A DNA stretch of 62,393 bases, taken from NCBI GenBank assembly GCA_006386115.1, contig VFIW01000078.1:158790-221182 (forward strand), in the 5' to 3' direction. This document shows positions 20,744 through 28,979 of the stretch, piece after piece (position 1 is the stretch's first letter; each line of letters begins with the position of its first letter). The stretch is from Globisporangium splendens (lineage: Eukaryota > Oomycota > Peronosporomycetes > Pythiales > Pythiaceae). A program made the translations under genes and the position numbers. The notes below the pieces were generated by a model, which was not told where the DNA came from, ran no database searches, and saw only the letters and a program-made list of their open reading frames with translations.

Positions 20744-21779
20744 GTGTGTGTCTTGATCTGACGGCCTGCTGCGTATACACAGATTGTTGTGGCGAATCGT
20801 GTGTGGGTGTATGCAGGGAGCGTGTGGCGTGTGTATGCTGTACGCGTTTTTTTTCGGTAGAAGTTGTGCATGTAGAGTGTAGTATGCACAAAGGTGTGTA
20901 CGTGAGGGTGTTGACGAAGGCTGTCGTGGCCTATATCAGTGGTAGTGAAAAGTGTGTATATGTATATATGTGTATATTGAGAAATCTGTATAAGTGTCGT
21001 GTTGAGGGGGGGGGTAGCCTATTGATTTTCAGTGGATCTGTTTTGCGAGTTCAATATACACAAATCAGTAATTTTCATTTGAACGAGAGACAGAAGACTA
21101 CCTTTGAGAGCTCCGTCGCATTGAAAGTAGCTGTGTATATTGAAAATGGATGAAGCTCGAGAGATGGCTACATTGAAGTTGAGGTGTGTCGGCTGGTTTC
21201 GGGTAGTCACTAGAGCGCGGGAGCTTTGTGTACGCGCGCCGGAGCTTCGTACTTCGAGTACTCTGACGCCCTCGTGTAGCCTCTAGACACAACCCTACCC
21301 CGCGCACGTCACGTCCGCTTCAATGTAGCCATTACACACCTCAACTTCAATGTAGCCATTTCTCAAGGTGCCTCCATTATCAGTATGCACAATTACTTTC
21401 AATGCGACGGAGCTCTCAAAGGTAGTCTTCTGTCTCTCGTTCAAATGAAAATTACTGATTTGTGTATATTGAACTCGCAAAACAGATCCACTGAAAATCA
21501 ATAGGCTACCCCCCCCCTCAACACGACACTTATACAGATTTCTCAATATACACATATATACATATACACACTTTTCACTACCACTGATATAGGCCACGAC
21601 AGCCTTCGTCAACACCCTCACGTACACACCTTTGTGCATACTACACTCTACATGCACAACTTCTACCGAAAAAAAACGCGTACAGCATACACACGCCACA
21701 CGCTCCCTGCATACACCCACACACGATTCGCCACAACAATCTGTGTATACGCAGCAGGCCGTCAGATCAAGACACACAC
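20744..21779. repeat. Large inverted repeat: two 386-bp arms around a 264-bp centre
   Basis: The left arm 20744-21129 and right arm 21394-21779 are reverse complements, apparently identical over their length, so any frame in one is repeated in the other. Weaker inverted similarity continues inward (GGCTACATTGAAGTTGAGGT occurs on both sides). The sequence is TG/GT-rich, with a G9 run. It carries no recognisable gene. It may be a foldback element or the head-to-head junction of two elements. Between 20520 and 20743 there is only the 3' flank of the upstream gene, with a TTTGATATCTCAYGRYAGCTC block also found near 42460. Confidence 0.9.
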
Positions 21780-21807
21780 GAACAACGAACGAGAAGACTC
21801 GACAGTC

Positions 21808-22125
21808 TCAGTGATAAGACGCTCGCAGCTTTAGTGACTCCTGTCTCAGCTGGGGGAAATTCTTATACACAAATGTACTCGACAACAACCAATTAATATA
21901 CGCGCCATCTCGCCTGTTGATCACCTTGATCGATTTCCCTTTCCATTTCCCCCAAGTCATCACATACGAGCTGTCCGCGCTGTTAGTCTTCTCGTCGAGA
22001 TATGCTTTGATCTCCGTCGAGTTACTCAACAAGAAATCCTGGTTTCGGAGCCAAAGAGCATACCCAAAATCTTGCTCAAAGACGTCAGCAATGTCTTTGC
22101 CTTTGTATTTTCCAAAAGTTAACAC
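21808..22125 (-). CDS. Protein with two ExoX C-terminal-like modules
   Basis: The product is about 105 residues with two copies of the motif found at the C-terminus of exodeoxyribonuclease X and in many viral proteins: FGKYKGKDIADVFEQDFGYA and WGKWKGKSIKVINRRDGAYI, each followed by WL. The module is thought to bind nucleic acid or protein and has no catalytic residues of its own. There is no in-frame ATG: the frame begins after CCCCAG and an earlier stop. The 5' end is therefore either lost or supplied by an upstream exon joined at that CAG. It lies next to the large inverted repeat. Confidence 0.6.
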   Translation of the reverse strand: MLTFGKYKGKDIADVFEQDFGYALWLRNQDFLLSNSTEIKAYLDEKTNSADSSYVMTWGKWKGKSIKVINRRDGAYINWLLSSTFVYKNFPQLRQESLKLRASYH

Positions 22126-22288
22126 CGTACTCGTAGCTATCTGGGGTTAGACTATATGTAGGCCGGGATTAAATATGTAAAAAATAAAAATCTAAAATGG
22201 TGTGTCCACATGCCACATCTTCAGAACCATACCTCTAAACAGCATACTTTCACTCCCTTAGATTTATTTTGTTATAGGTGATGAATGG

Positions 22289-23314
22289 CTAATCTGTTGA
22301 TGACAAGCGGGGTTTCGTCGAACGAGTGTTTACCCGATCTCTCCGAACTTGTACTTGAATCACCTTTCTCTTCCGAGCGACTCGCTTTGGTGTCAACGTT
22401 TCACCCGAGTTCACGACTGCTTCGATCGCTGCTTCATCAATCACCACTTCTAGTGCTGATGCGGCTGGTGCTGCTGCTTCTCGTTTTGCTGCTAGTGCTT
22501 TTAGTGCTGCTGTTGGTGCTTTTCGTTTTGTTTTTTGTGCTCGTTTTGCTGCTAGTGCTTTTAGTGCTGCTATTGGTGCTTTTCGTTTTGCTGCTAGTGC
22601 TGCCGGTGCTGGTGACGCTGGTGACGACGACGATGATGCTGCATCATGTGTCGCTTGAGTTTGTAGTTCTATGCTGGTGTCGGTGCTGCTGAAGACGTTG
22701 CTGACGAGCCTGGCAACAAAGACGTTGTCGCGTTCCATTTGTGGAGCTGTAGCCGACTCTGATGCTGGTGCTGGTGACGCTGGTGACGCTACTCGTACTG
22801 GTGACGCTGGTGACACTACTCGTACTGGTGACGCTGGTGCTGAGCTGTAGTCGTACGAGTTGTCGTTGATCGAACCTTCATTGGCGAGGCTCTCTGGTGC
22901 TGACGTTGTTGGTGCTGTCGTTGCTGGTGGAGAAGACGTTACTCGTACTGGTGACGCTGGTGCTGACGCCGTGGATGCTGGTACTGCTGTAGACCTATCG
23001 GTGCTGAGGCCCCCAATTCGCGAGACAAATGAGTCCAAAGTTGGAGGGAGAACGTTGGACTGGTTTCTGTCTGTCACGTCGGTAATCTCTTCACCATTCA
23101 AGATGCGCGTTAACCCCTTCTTGTATGCCTCGTACAGATGTTCGTCGTAGTTTGGTTTAGCACGGTTGTCAGCTCGAGCGACCATCAGCACCTGTCGAAC
23201 CAGCTCTCGCTTCTTCGAAGGAAGCCCTTCCAGCTCTTCCTCCCATCGACGCCATTCATCGACCTTCTTGCGAATGTGTCTGAACTGCTTGAGCGAGGGG
23301 AAACCGAACGACAT
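22289..23314 (-). CDS. Pro/Ser/Ala-rich family protein (divergent copy)
   Basis: The product is 341 residues. The N-terminus (MSFGFPSLKQFRHIRKKVDE ... LVRQVLMVARADNRAKPNYD ... LYEAYKKGLTRIL) aligns end to end with the domain of the 19623 and 48453 genes. The centre has repeats of the ASPVRV type, and later two copies of KRKAPxAALKALAAKR. The tail is basic (PKRVARKRKVIQVQVRRDRV). The architecture (conserved head, disordered middle, basic tail) is the same while the sequence is diverged, so it is an older paralogue. An Inr/FPR match CTCATTTTCCAAG lies at 23323-23337, right before the ATG. Confidence 0.75.
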   Translation of the reverse strand: MSFGFPSLKQFRHIRKKVDEWRRWEEELEGLPSKKRELVRQVLMVARADNRAKPNYDEHLYEAYKKGLTRILNGEEITDVTDRNQSNVLPPTLDSFVSRIGGLSTDRSTAVPASTASAPASPVRVTSSPPATTAPTTSAPESLANEGSINDNSYDYSSAPASPVRVVSPASPVRVASPASPAPASESATAPQMERDNVFVARLVSNVFSSTDTSIELQTQATHDAASSSSSPASPAPAALAAKRKAPIAALKALAAKRAQKTKRKAPTAALKALAAKREAAAPAASALEVVIDEAAIEAVVNSGETLTPKRVARKRKVIQVQVRRDRVNTRSTKPRLSSTD

Positions 23315-23930
23315 GGCTGGTGCTTGGAAAATGAGAGGTGTTATGTATGGACCAATGATAAAGCAGATCCGATGAACTTCCTCTGGATTTAACTTGATTT
23401 AACTATGAACAGCCGATCAGAAGTCTTCTTCTACATTTCACTCAATATAGACCAATGAAACCAACTTCAACTGTCTCACCATCAAGATCAGAGACCACAT
23501 GCGAAAGATGTATAATTTGGACCAATGATAAAGCAAGTCATCTGATCTTACGCTCACTATTGATACTTTTATATAGAAACAGACGATTGACCGTCTTTTC
23601 TCACACCAGTTAAAAATGGACCAATGAAAACAAGTTCACGCATCGCGTCATCGCTGCGAATTTTCCCCACACCCATTGAAATAGAAATGCATCCAAACAG
23701 CAAGTGTAATGTGAGCCGGTGATCCATTGTGAGGTTTTTCGAAAGCAATTGCAGTTTCCTATACACAGATCAAGACTAGAGTGCGATGTAAGGTTTTAAG
23801 GTGTTGAAAGTGAGGTGAGAAACGGTCTGTTCATTGCCGCCCGCGCCAGTTCAGCCGCCATTCTCCATTTCGTCGTCCCAGAGCGCAAGCAGTCCAGGAA
23901 CACCGGCGCGGACGTGGGTGTCTTTTTGTC
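23315..23930. promoter_or_regulatory. Divergent intergenic region with four CCAAT blocks and two Inr/FPR sites
   Basis: Four blocks of the type GGACCAATGAWAA occur at about 23347, 23450, 23518 and 23617, spaced 70-100 bp. Inr/FPR-like sequences sit at 23323-23337 (minus, for 23314) and at 23857-23872 (plus, CCATTCTCCATTTCG, for 23931). CCAAT boxes at regular spacing suggest a shared activating region for both genes. Confidence 0.5.
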
Positions 23931-25475
23931 ATGACGAATAATGATGCGGACACGATGTTAAATCATTGTCGTTCGTTGAATGATGTTATTGATGATCTAG
24001 AGGCAACTCCATGTCCTGTGCCAGTGCAGCGTGTTGAACCCCGAGTCATCGATGTTAAATCATTGATAGGACGGGGCGATGCGCGCTGGCATGATCTGCC
24101 TGACACGCTCTCCATGACGTCGCCTGGTCTGCCCGACACGCTCTCAATGCCGTCGCCAGACTCTCCTGCTCCAGCGCGTGACTCGCCTGCTCTTCGTGAC
24201 TCGCCTGCTCCAGCGCGTGACTCGCGTGACTCGCGCGCTCTTCTTGACACGCCTGCTCCAGCGCCAGACTCGCCTGCTCCATTCGACCTGCTCATCGAAC
24301 TCGACATACAGCAGCGTCACGAAGAGCGTGCCATGCAACTGCTGGATGAATACGCAGCCTCACAGATTGTCGAAGAGGACGAGCGTGTAACACGAGAGGG
24401 CTTACGACTTGCAGTCAAAGCCTATGAACAAGTGTCCAGCGATGAAGAAGCTGTGACTAGATGGCTGGCTTCTGAAAACGACAGCCGACCTCAAGAGCTG
24501 TACAGTGTTCAACGAGCGCGTTATCTTAGCAAACGAAGATCCAGTTCCGGACACCAGCACGAGTATCCAGCGAAGCGCGGTGGAGATTCGTCTGACGCGC
24601 TCGTGGTCGTCAGGTATCCAGGCATCGACACTGAGTTCAGTGTGCGACGGTTCGGCATTCAAGAGATGGACGCGCTGCATGGGAAGGTGTCGAAATTTCG
24701 TTGGGCATGGCTTCTCGACTATCACGCAGAGCTACGTGGGTACTGTGGTGAAGGCAAGCGCGGGTCCAACATTCGTCTGTACTGCGCTGATCAAATCTAT
24801 CGCGCTCAACTCGCTGACGTGTACGAAGAATTCTACTATGTGGACCTCTATTTTCGATACAAGTTCTACTCTGGATACGGCAAGAAGCAACCTGACATCG
24901 AGCCGTCGCACCGCTATCAAGCCTGGCGTGCTTTTGTCAACGCGTACATCAAAGCGAACATCAAGGAAGCAAATGCGTACGAGAAGTCTCTTCAAGATCG
25001 TGAAAATCGCTTTTACAACACATCAGTTCCCGGTGTTGCCATGAAGATTCATGAGCTGTCGTTGAAGATGCGAATGTCGTGCACGGTGCCGGTCGACGTC
25101 GAGTGTCCGTCATGCTACAGCCTGTCGGGGAGAGCAGCTATCGGAGCGCGACCGCCGCCAGATCTCGCTGTTCTTCATGCTCGGCTACAAGATGTTTTAA
25201 AGCAATGGCGGACTACGACTCCTGCGCCGATTGAACATGAAGTAGTCGGTCGACTAGAAGACGAGGTCGCCAAGCTGCGTGCGGATATCAAGTTACAACA
25301 CGAAGATAACGGTCGACTAGAAGACGAGGTCAACAGGCTGCGTGCGGATAACATCAAGCTACAAGCGCGCAATGAGTCTCTGCAACCGAACATCACTGCC
25401 GAGGTCGCTGTCCAGTTATCGCAACACTTTTACAGTATGGCAAGCAACATGCTGAGTAACAACAGTTCATGTTAG
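23931..25475 (+). CDS. 514-residue protein with Pro/Asp/Ser repeats and C-terminal coiled coil, unknown
   Basis: The ATG lies ~60 bp after a perfect-looking Inr/FPR site. Residues ~60-115 are repeats of the SPAPARDSPALRDS type. Residues ~210-395 look globular and rich in aromatic residues (YPGIDTEFSVRRFGIQEMDA, VYEEFYYVDLYFRYKFYSGY). The last ~100 residues form a coiled coil with a duplicated GRLEDEV-x-(K/R)LRAD segment. I do not recognise the globular domain. The head-to-head position with the 23314 gene suggests co-regulation. Confidence 0.7.
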   Translation: MTNNDADTMLNHCRSLNDVIDDLEATPCPVPVQRVEPRVIDVKSLIGRGDARWHDLPDTLSMTSPGLPDTLSMPSPDSPAPARDSPALRDSPAPARDSRDSRALLDTPAPAPDSPAPFDLLIELDIQQRHEERAMQLLDEYAASQIVEEDERVTREGLRLAVKAYEQVSSDEEAVTRWLASENDSRPQELYSVQRARYLSKRRSSSGHQHEYPAKRGGDSSDALVVVRYPGIDTEFSVRRFGIQEMDALHGKVSKFRWAWLLDYHAELRGYCGEGKRGSNIRLYCADQIYRAQLADVYEEFYYVDLYFRYKFYSGYGKKQPDIEPSHRYQAWRAFVNAYIKANIKEANAYEKSLQDRENRFYNTSVPGVAMKIHELSLKMRMSCTVPVDVECPSCYSLSGRAAIGARPPPDLAVLHARLQDVLKQWRTTTPAPIEHEVVGRLEDEVAKLRADIKLQHEDNGRLEDEVNRLRADNIKLQARNESLQPNITAEVAVQLSQHFYSMASNMLSNNSSC

Positions 25476-25591
25476 ATGTTAATTTATTGTAGCGTTCACC
25501 ACCATCTCATTGAGTTTTGTATTGTCATACATGAGCATCCATTTTCATTCAGACACAAAAAAGAAAGAGTTGTTACGCGTAGTAGATGTGA

Positions 25592-26357
25592 TTAGTCGTC
25601 GCGGTGTACTTCACCAGTGAGACGATCAATGTCCATTTCACGTTCATACGCAACGAGTACAAGGATGTTGATGCCCTGAGCAGAGGTGTTCACGCCACTA
25701 ATTTGAATAGACTGAGGAACGTCCTTCTCAGTGACACGACTACAGTCGGCAATCATGCTGGAAAAATCCGTTGTTCATGTTGAATTGTTCCTGAGTCTGT
25801 CCTAAAGTGCTATCGATAGTAGAGATTGCTCCAATCTGGTTGTTGGCATATCCATCACCGCAGGAGGATGAAGCAGACGAGAAGTTGATCGAGCGCCAGT
25901 CATCGGGGTAGAGCTGACGGTCAGCTGCGTGTTTAACAATGGTGGCCTGAGCAGTCTCTGTCTGAGCGCGGAGGTTGTTCCAGAAGTTTTTGTATTCGAG
26001 TTCGGAAATGATTTTCTTGCCATTGAGTTCAACCGAGAGACTGTCGATGACATTGGCTACATTACACTTCAGCGAAGATGCAAAACGGGTTAGTGGGGCT
26101 GCCAAAGCAGTAGCACCTGTGTTCTTAGCAGTGACGACGTATGGTAGACAAATGTATCCCTCACGTAGACTCGCGAATCCCTGACTTCCGTTGAGTTGAT
26201 TGGTAGAGTCGATGGTAATTAGCCCGGAGTTGTATGAACCCTGGTTGCCGTCGACAACATAGACAACATTTTTGCCCTTGCTGACCTTGACGGTTGGGTC
26301 AGGTCGCAGAGAACTCTGAAACAAGAATTGGTCGGAAAGTTGAACAGTGTCAGACAT
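25592..26357 (-). pseudogene. PLV major capsid protein, internally deleted
   Basis: The N-terminal 205 codons start at ATG 26357 (MSDTVQLSDQFLFQSSLRPD) and resemble the first jelly-roll half of Polinton/PLV double-jelly-roll capsid proteins (SLSVELNGKKIISELEYKNF). At 25740 the frame stops. A second frame from about 25755 to 25592 encodes a typical capsid C-terminus (VTEKDVPQSIQISGVNTSAQ, then ILVLVAYEREMDIDRLTGEV). Capsid proteins of this type are usually ~500-600 residues, so some 300 codons are deleted. The gene is divergent from the protease with 48 bp between, containing AATATAC. The gene is dead as it stands. Confidence 0.75.
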
Positions 26358-26405
26358 GGTTGGTAGTATATTCATCAAGATATAGACATCGCAAAAATTA
26401 AATAA

Positions 26406-26783
26406 ATGAGCCACCTCATCAAACCAGTGACCTCTGATCGCGATCTGATTGAACTCGCTAAGTTACTTGGTGTTCACCTAAATGGAATACTGGAGATACA
26501 AGAGATTACGAAAGCGCTACCGAAGAAAGGATCGTATCTCATCTTGTTGCGTAATAGACCTGGAGTTGGTCATTGGGTTGCTCTGTATAACAACACTTAC
26601 TTTGATCCGATCGGAGTTGGTCCTCCTCAAGTGCTCGGGTCTTTGAAGTATAGTGAGATACAGTTCCAAGGAACCTACTCAGAGTATTGTGGGATATGGA
26701 GCTCGCTATGGCTGTACTGTCGACAACACAATCGTATGGATTTGCTCAAGGGGTTTACAGATCTCGACATTGATGTGATCTAG
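26406..26783 (+). CDS. Adenain-like cysteine protease of the PLV
   Basis: The product is 125 residues and intact. The catalytic triad of adenovirus-type (Ulp1-like) maturation proteases is visible: His56 in GHWVALY, Asp67 in YFDPIG and Cys95 in SEYCGIWSSLWLY. In adenoviruses, virophages and Polintons this enzyme processes capsid proteins during maturation. It lies between the capsid and core genes, as expected in a morphogenesis module. The same C-terminal segment recurs as a relic at 31064-31180. Confidence 0.85.
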   Translation: MSHLIKPVTSDRDLIELAKLLGVHLNGILEIQEITKALPKKGSYLILLRNRPGVGHWVALYNNTYFDPIGVGPPQVLGSLKYSEIQFQGTYSEYCGIWSSLWLYCRQHNRMDLLKGFTDLDIDVI

Positions 26784-26851
26784 CCGACGACCTCGGCGCA
26801 TTTATTTATTTTCTGTATCCATTATCATGCAGAAGATATACGTACTCTACA

Positions 26852-27355
26852 ATGGTTTACAAACGCGTTACTCTAGATATTACACCAGCCCAGCTTCGTA
26901 AGGCGGCTGATGGTAAGCAGATCACACTTTCTGCGACTCAGCTCAAGGGTTCCGGAGCTACCTTTCATGTTCACCCCGCTAACCATGAAAAGATCATGAA
27001 AGCCAAACGTGCCGGACGCAGAACTCGTATCTTTATTGCCCCCGGGGCTATCAACCATGACCTCATGCACGGTGGTTCGCTTTGGTCATGGCTGAAGGAC
27101 AAAGCATACCCGTGGGTGAAGAAAAACTGGGATGTCATCAAGCCTGTGGTTTCTCGAGTAGCTGATGTTGCAATTCCTGCGGCTGCTACCTTCTTAGGTC
27201 AACCAGCTGCGGCTGCACCAGCTCGGGCGGCTCTTTCTCAACTGACAGGTGTTGGCGTCTCGAAAAAAAAGCTCACTAAAGGTAGTCCTGAGATGAAAGC
27301 TCACATGGCTGCACTTCGCCCCAAGCGCAAGGGTGGAAGCTTTCGACTATCGTAA
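26852..27355 (+). CDS. PLV core/minor virion protein (small basic, adenovirus pX/pVI-like)
   Basis: The product is 167 residues and starts MVYKRVTLDITPAQLRKAAD. The N-terminal part is a conserved basic module (KQITLSATQLKGSG, HPANHEKIMKAKRAGRRTRI). The centre has a short hydrophobic/amphipathic stretch (SLWSWLKDKAYPWVKKNWDV) and an alanine-rich segment. The tail is very basic (RPKRKGGSFRLS). Polinton-like viruses carry a protein of this size and make-up in this position. The best guess is a DNA-condensing or membrane-lytic virion protein. GATATACGTACTCTAC precedes the ATG, and the copy at 31229 has almost the same leader. Confidence 0.7.
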   Translation: MVYKRVTLDITPAQLRKAADGKQITLSATQLKGSGATFHVHPANHEKIMKAKRAGRRTRIFIAPGAINHDLMHGGSLWSWLKDKAYPWVKKNWDVIKPVVSRVADVAIPAAATFLGQPAAAAPARAALSQLTGVGVSKKKLTKGSPEMKAHMAALRPKRKGGSFRLS

Positions 27356-27367
27356 GCAAAGCATCCT

Positions 27368-28237
27368 CTAAGTACTATTTTTTTGTCTGAAGATTAGAGC
27401 AATCAAAACATTCTTGTCACGGAATCGTACGAAGCGTTCCTCTTGGTCTACGATGGTGATCGTGATATTCGCATATGACCCACTGCTCACAGTCATCCAA
27501 GAGTATTCGTTTGGCTTATATGAAATGAGTTGACCGATCGTAGTCCCAGCTGCGTTGAACGTAGTTAGAATGTCGCTTGGAAGCGTAAACGGGTTGTCGA
27601 TCAACGAGCATCGGAGAGCATAACTGCTTACAGGATTCACTTGAGGGACGATGTTCGAGAGAAACGAAGCGGAAGAAGTAGACGATGAAGAAGGGTAGCT
27701 ACCGACTGTGAATCCAGTTACTTTACCGAATTCAGCGTTGCCAAAGATCAGTCGAGGTACACGCGAAGTAGTTGGAAGACCAGTCCCAGTTGCTGAGTAT
27801 AGACCAGTAGCAGGGCGTGTGTAAGTACCGAGTGTAGTTGGTGTGCTACTGAGATCAACTTGAGCACTGTAGTAGGTAGCGTTTTCAGTGAGCTGAATGA
27901 AGAAGACTCGGTTTCCATCGCTATCCACCAGGAAAGCGCCTGCATTCACCAAAGCAGTTTGAATCATCCTGTTGATATCAGCATAAGTATAATAACCGTC
28001 GTTAAGCGTTACTGAAATCGTAGAGACCGTAGATGCCGTTGGAACTTCAACTTTGAACGAATTGTTACTGTAAGCAATTGCGTTGATGTTGAACTGAGAG
28101 TTGTACATAGCGATAGAGCCCACGGCTACCTCTGTATTCGACAAGTCGACGTTTGCTCCTGGGAAAGAATACCTGAATGTATTGTTGTAACCATTCTCAA
28201 CGAGATGACGAGCATTGATTGTAACTAGATAGCTCAT
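27368..28237 (-). CDS. PLV minor capsid (penton-like) protein
   Basis: The product is 289 residues and intact (MSYLVTINARHLVENGYNNT). It is beta-rich, with a segment VAVGSIAMYNSQFNIN and the repeated asparagine/serine pattern seen in single-jelly-roll minor capsid proteins of Polintons and virophages, which form the pentons. It is convergent with the core gene (12 bp apart) and follows the ATPase on the same strand. Upstream is the TATA-like AATATACC. The assignment is by size, composition and gene order. It is not based on a single diagnostic motif. Confidence 0.7.
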   Translation of the reverse strand: MSYLVTINARHLVENGYNNTFRYSFPGANVDLSNTEVAVGSIAMYNSQFNINAIAYSNNSFKVEVPTASTVSTISVTLNDGYYTYADINRMIQTALVNAGAFLVDSDGNRVFFIQLTENATYYSAQVDLSSTPTTLGTYTRPATGLYSATGTGLPTTSRVPRLIFGNAEFGKVTGFTVGSYPSSSSTSSASFLSNIVPQVNPVSSYALRCSLIDNPFTLPSDILTTFNAAGTTIGQLISYKPNEYSWMTVSSGSYANITITIVDQEERFVRFRDKNVLIALIFRQKNST

Positions 28238-28292
28238 GTTTACTTGGTATATTAGTATGTTTCATTTTTGATTTGTTTCCCGAAATTAAATC

Positions 28293-28940
28293 TCATCTCA
28301 TCTCACCTCGAATCGAATCGATGAACAGCATCTGACCTTTCTCTTTGGTTGCCTGCTCGTAAGATTGAACCAACTTCTCTTCAGTGACGCCCGGCAAGTT
28401 GAAGTCTTTAAAGAGTAGCTTCAGATCACGACGGCTGTTTGCCTTGAGAATCGCGCAGTACTCACTGTTCAAACGGATCATCTTATTTGTAGCGAAGTAC
28501 GAACGACTCAGGAAGATGGTCGAAAGTTTGAAATGTCGACCTCTCGTGAAGTAGTGACTAAAGAGATTCTTCTGGAGGTTGGCATCATTGCTGTAATCAT
28601 CAATAACAACCAATTCGATTCCGTTGTCTTTGGTTTTCCTGATTTGGTCGACACGCGGTGGATCGTCAGGGTCATAGATAGTGACGAACCCGGCTAGCTT
28701 GTCCTTCAGATAGTCGTACAATTCTTGGCTTGGATTCCTGGCAACGATATGAAGATGAGTGAAAGCATTAGGACTATGTTTCAGAATGTAGAATACGAGG
28801 TTGTTCTTTCCTGAAAACGAAGGCCCAAGGATGATCATTCGGAAGAGCTTCTTGATTCCAAGATCCTTGATGTCTCCGGTAGATTCACCTTGATACTCTT
28901 TGGGTAATGCCGCTCCATAATTTGGAATATTGCCACTCAT
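28293..28940 (-). CDS. PLV genome-packaging ATPase (FtsK/HerA type)
   Basis: The product is 215 residues from the ATG at 28940 (MSGNIPNYGAALPKEY). Walker A is GPSFSGKNN at residues 39-47, with Asn in place of the usual Thr/Ser after the Lys. Walker B is VVIDDY near 111-116. Then comes a sensor-like SRSYFATNKMIRLNSE. These ATPases pump DNA into the capsid in Polintons, virophages and giant viruses. The length is typical of the short viral version. The Asn in Walker A may weaken Mg binding and merits comparison with relatives. Start codons of this gene and the fibre lie 39 bp apart, with GTTATATATAC between. Confidence 0.85.
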   Translation of the reverse strand: MSGNIPNYGAALPKEYQGESTGDIKDLGIKKLFRMIILGPSFSGKNNLVFYILKHSPNAFTHLHIVARNPSQELYDYLKDKLAGFVTIYDPDDPPRVDQIRKTKDNGIELVVIDDYSNDANLQKNLFSHYFTRGRHFKLSTIFLSRSYFATNKMIRLNSEYCAILKANSRRDLKLLFKDFNLPGVTEEKLVQSYEQATKEKGQMLFIDSIRGEMR

Positions 28941-28979
28941 GTTTCGTTGTGTTATATATACATAGCGATAGAAAAGAAA
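28941..28979. promoter_or_regulatory. TATA-like divergent promoter between packaging ATPase and fibre
   Basis: The 39-bp gap holds GTTATATATACA. Similar ATATAC/ATATAA strings sit 10-30 bp before the ATGs at 26357, 26406, 26852, 28237 and 31229, suggesting a common viral promoter element. Confidence 0.5.

Noticed and set aside
20746..21153. 135-residue cysteine/valine-rich ORF (MCLDLTACCVYTDC...)
   Set aside because: The same frame is present on the opposite strand at 21777-21295 because of the inverted repeat. Composition is that of TG/GT-rich DNA and no motif is present. I treat it as a shadow of the repeat.
22285..22692. Leucine-rich plus-strand ORF (possible membrane protein)
   Set aside because: The leucine/valine run is the complement of the Ala/Ser/Pro/Lys repeats of the real minus-strand family gene, which has a promoter and conserved head.
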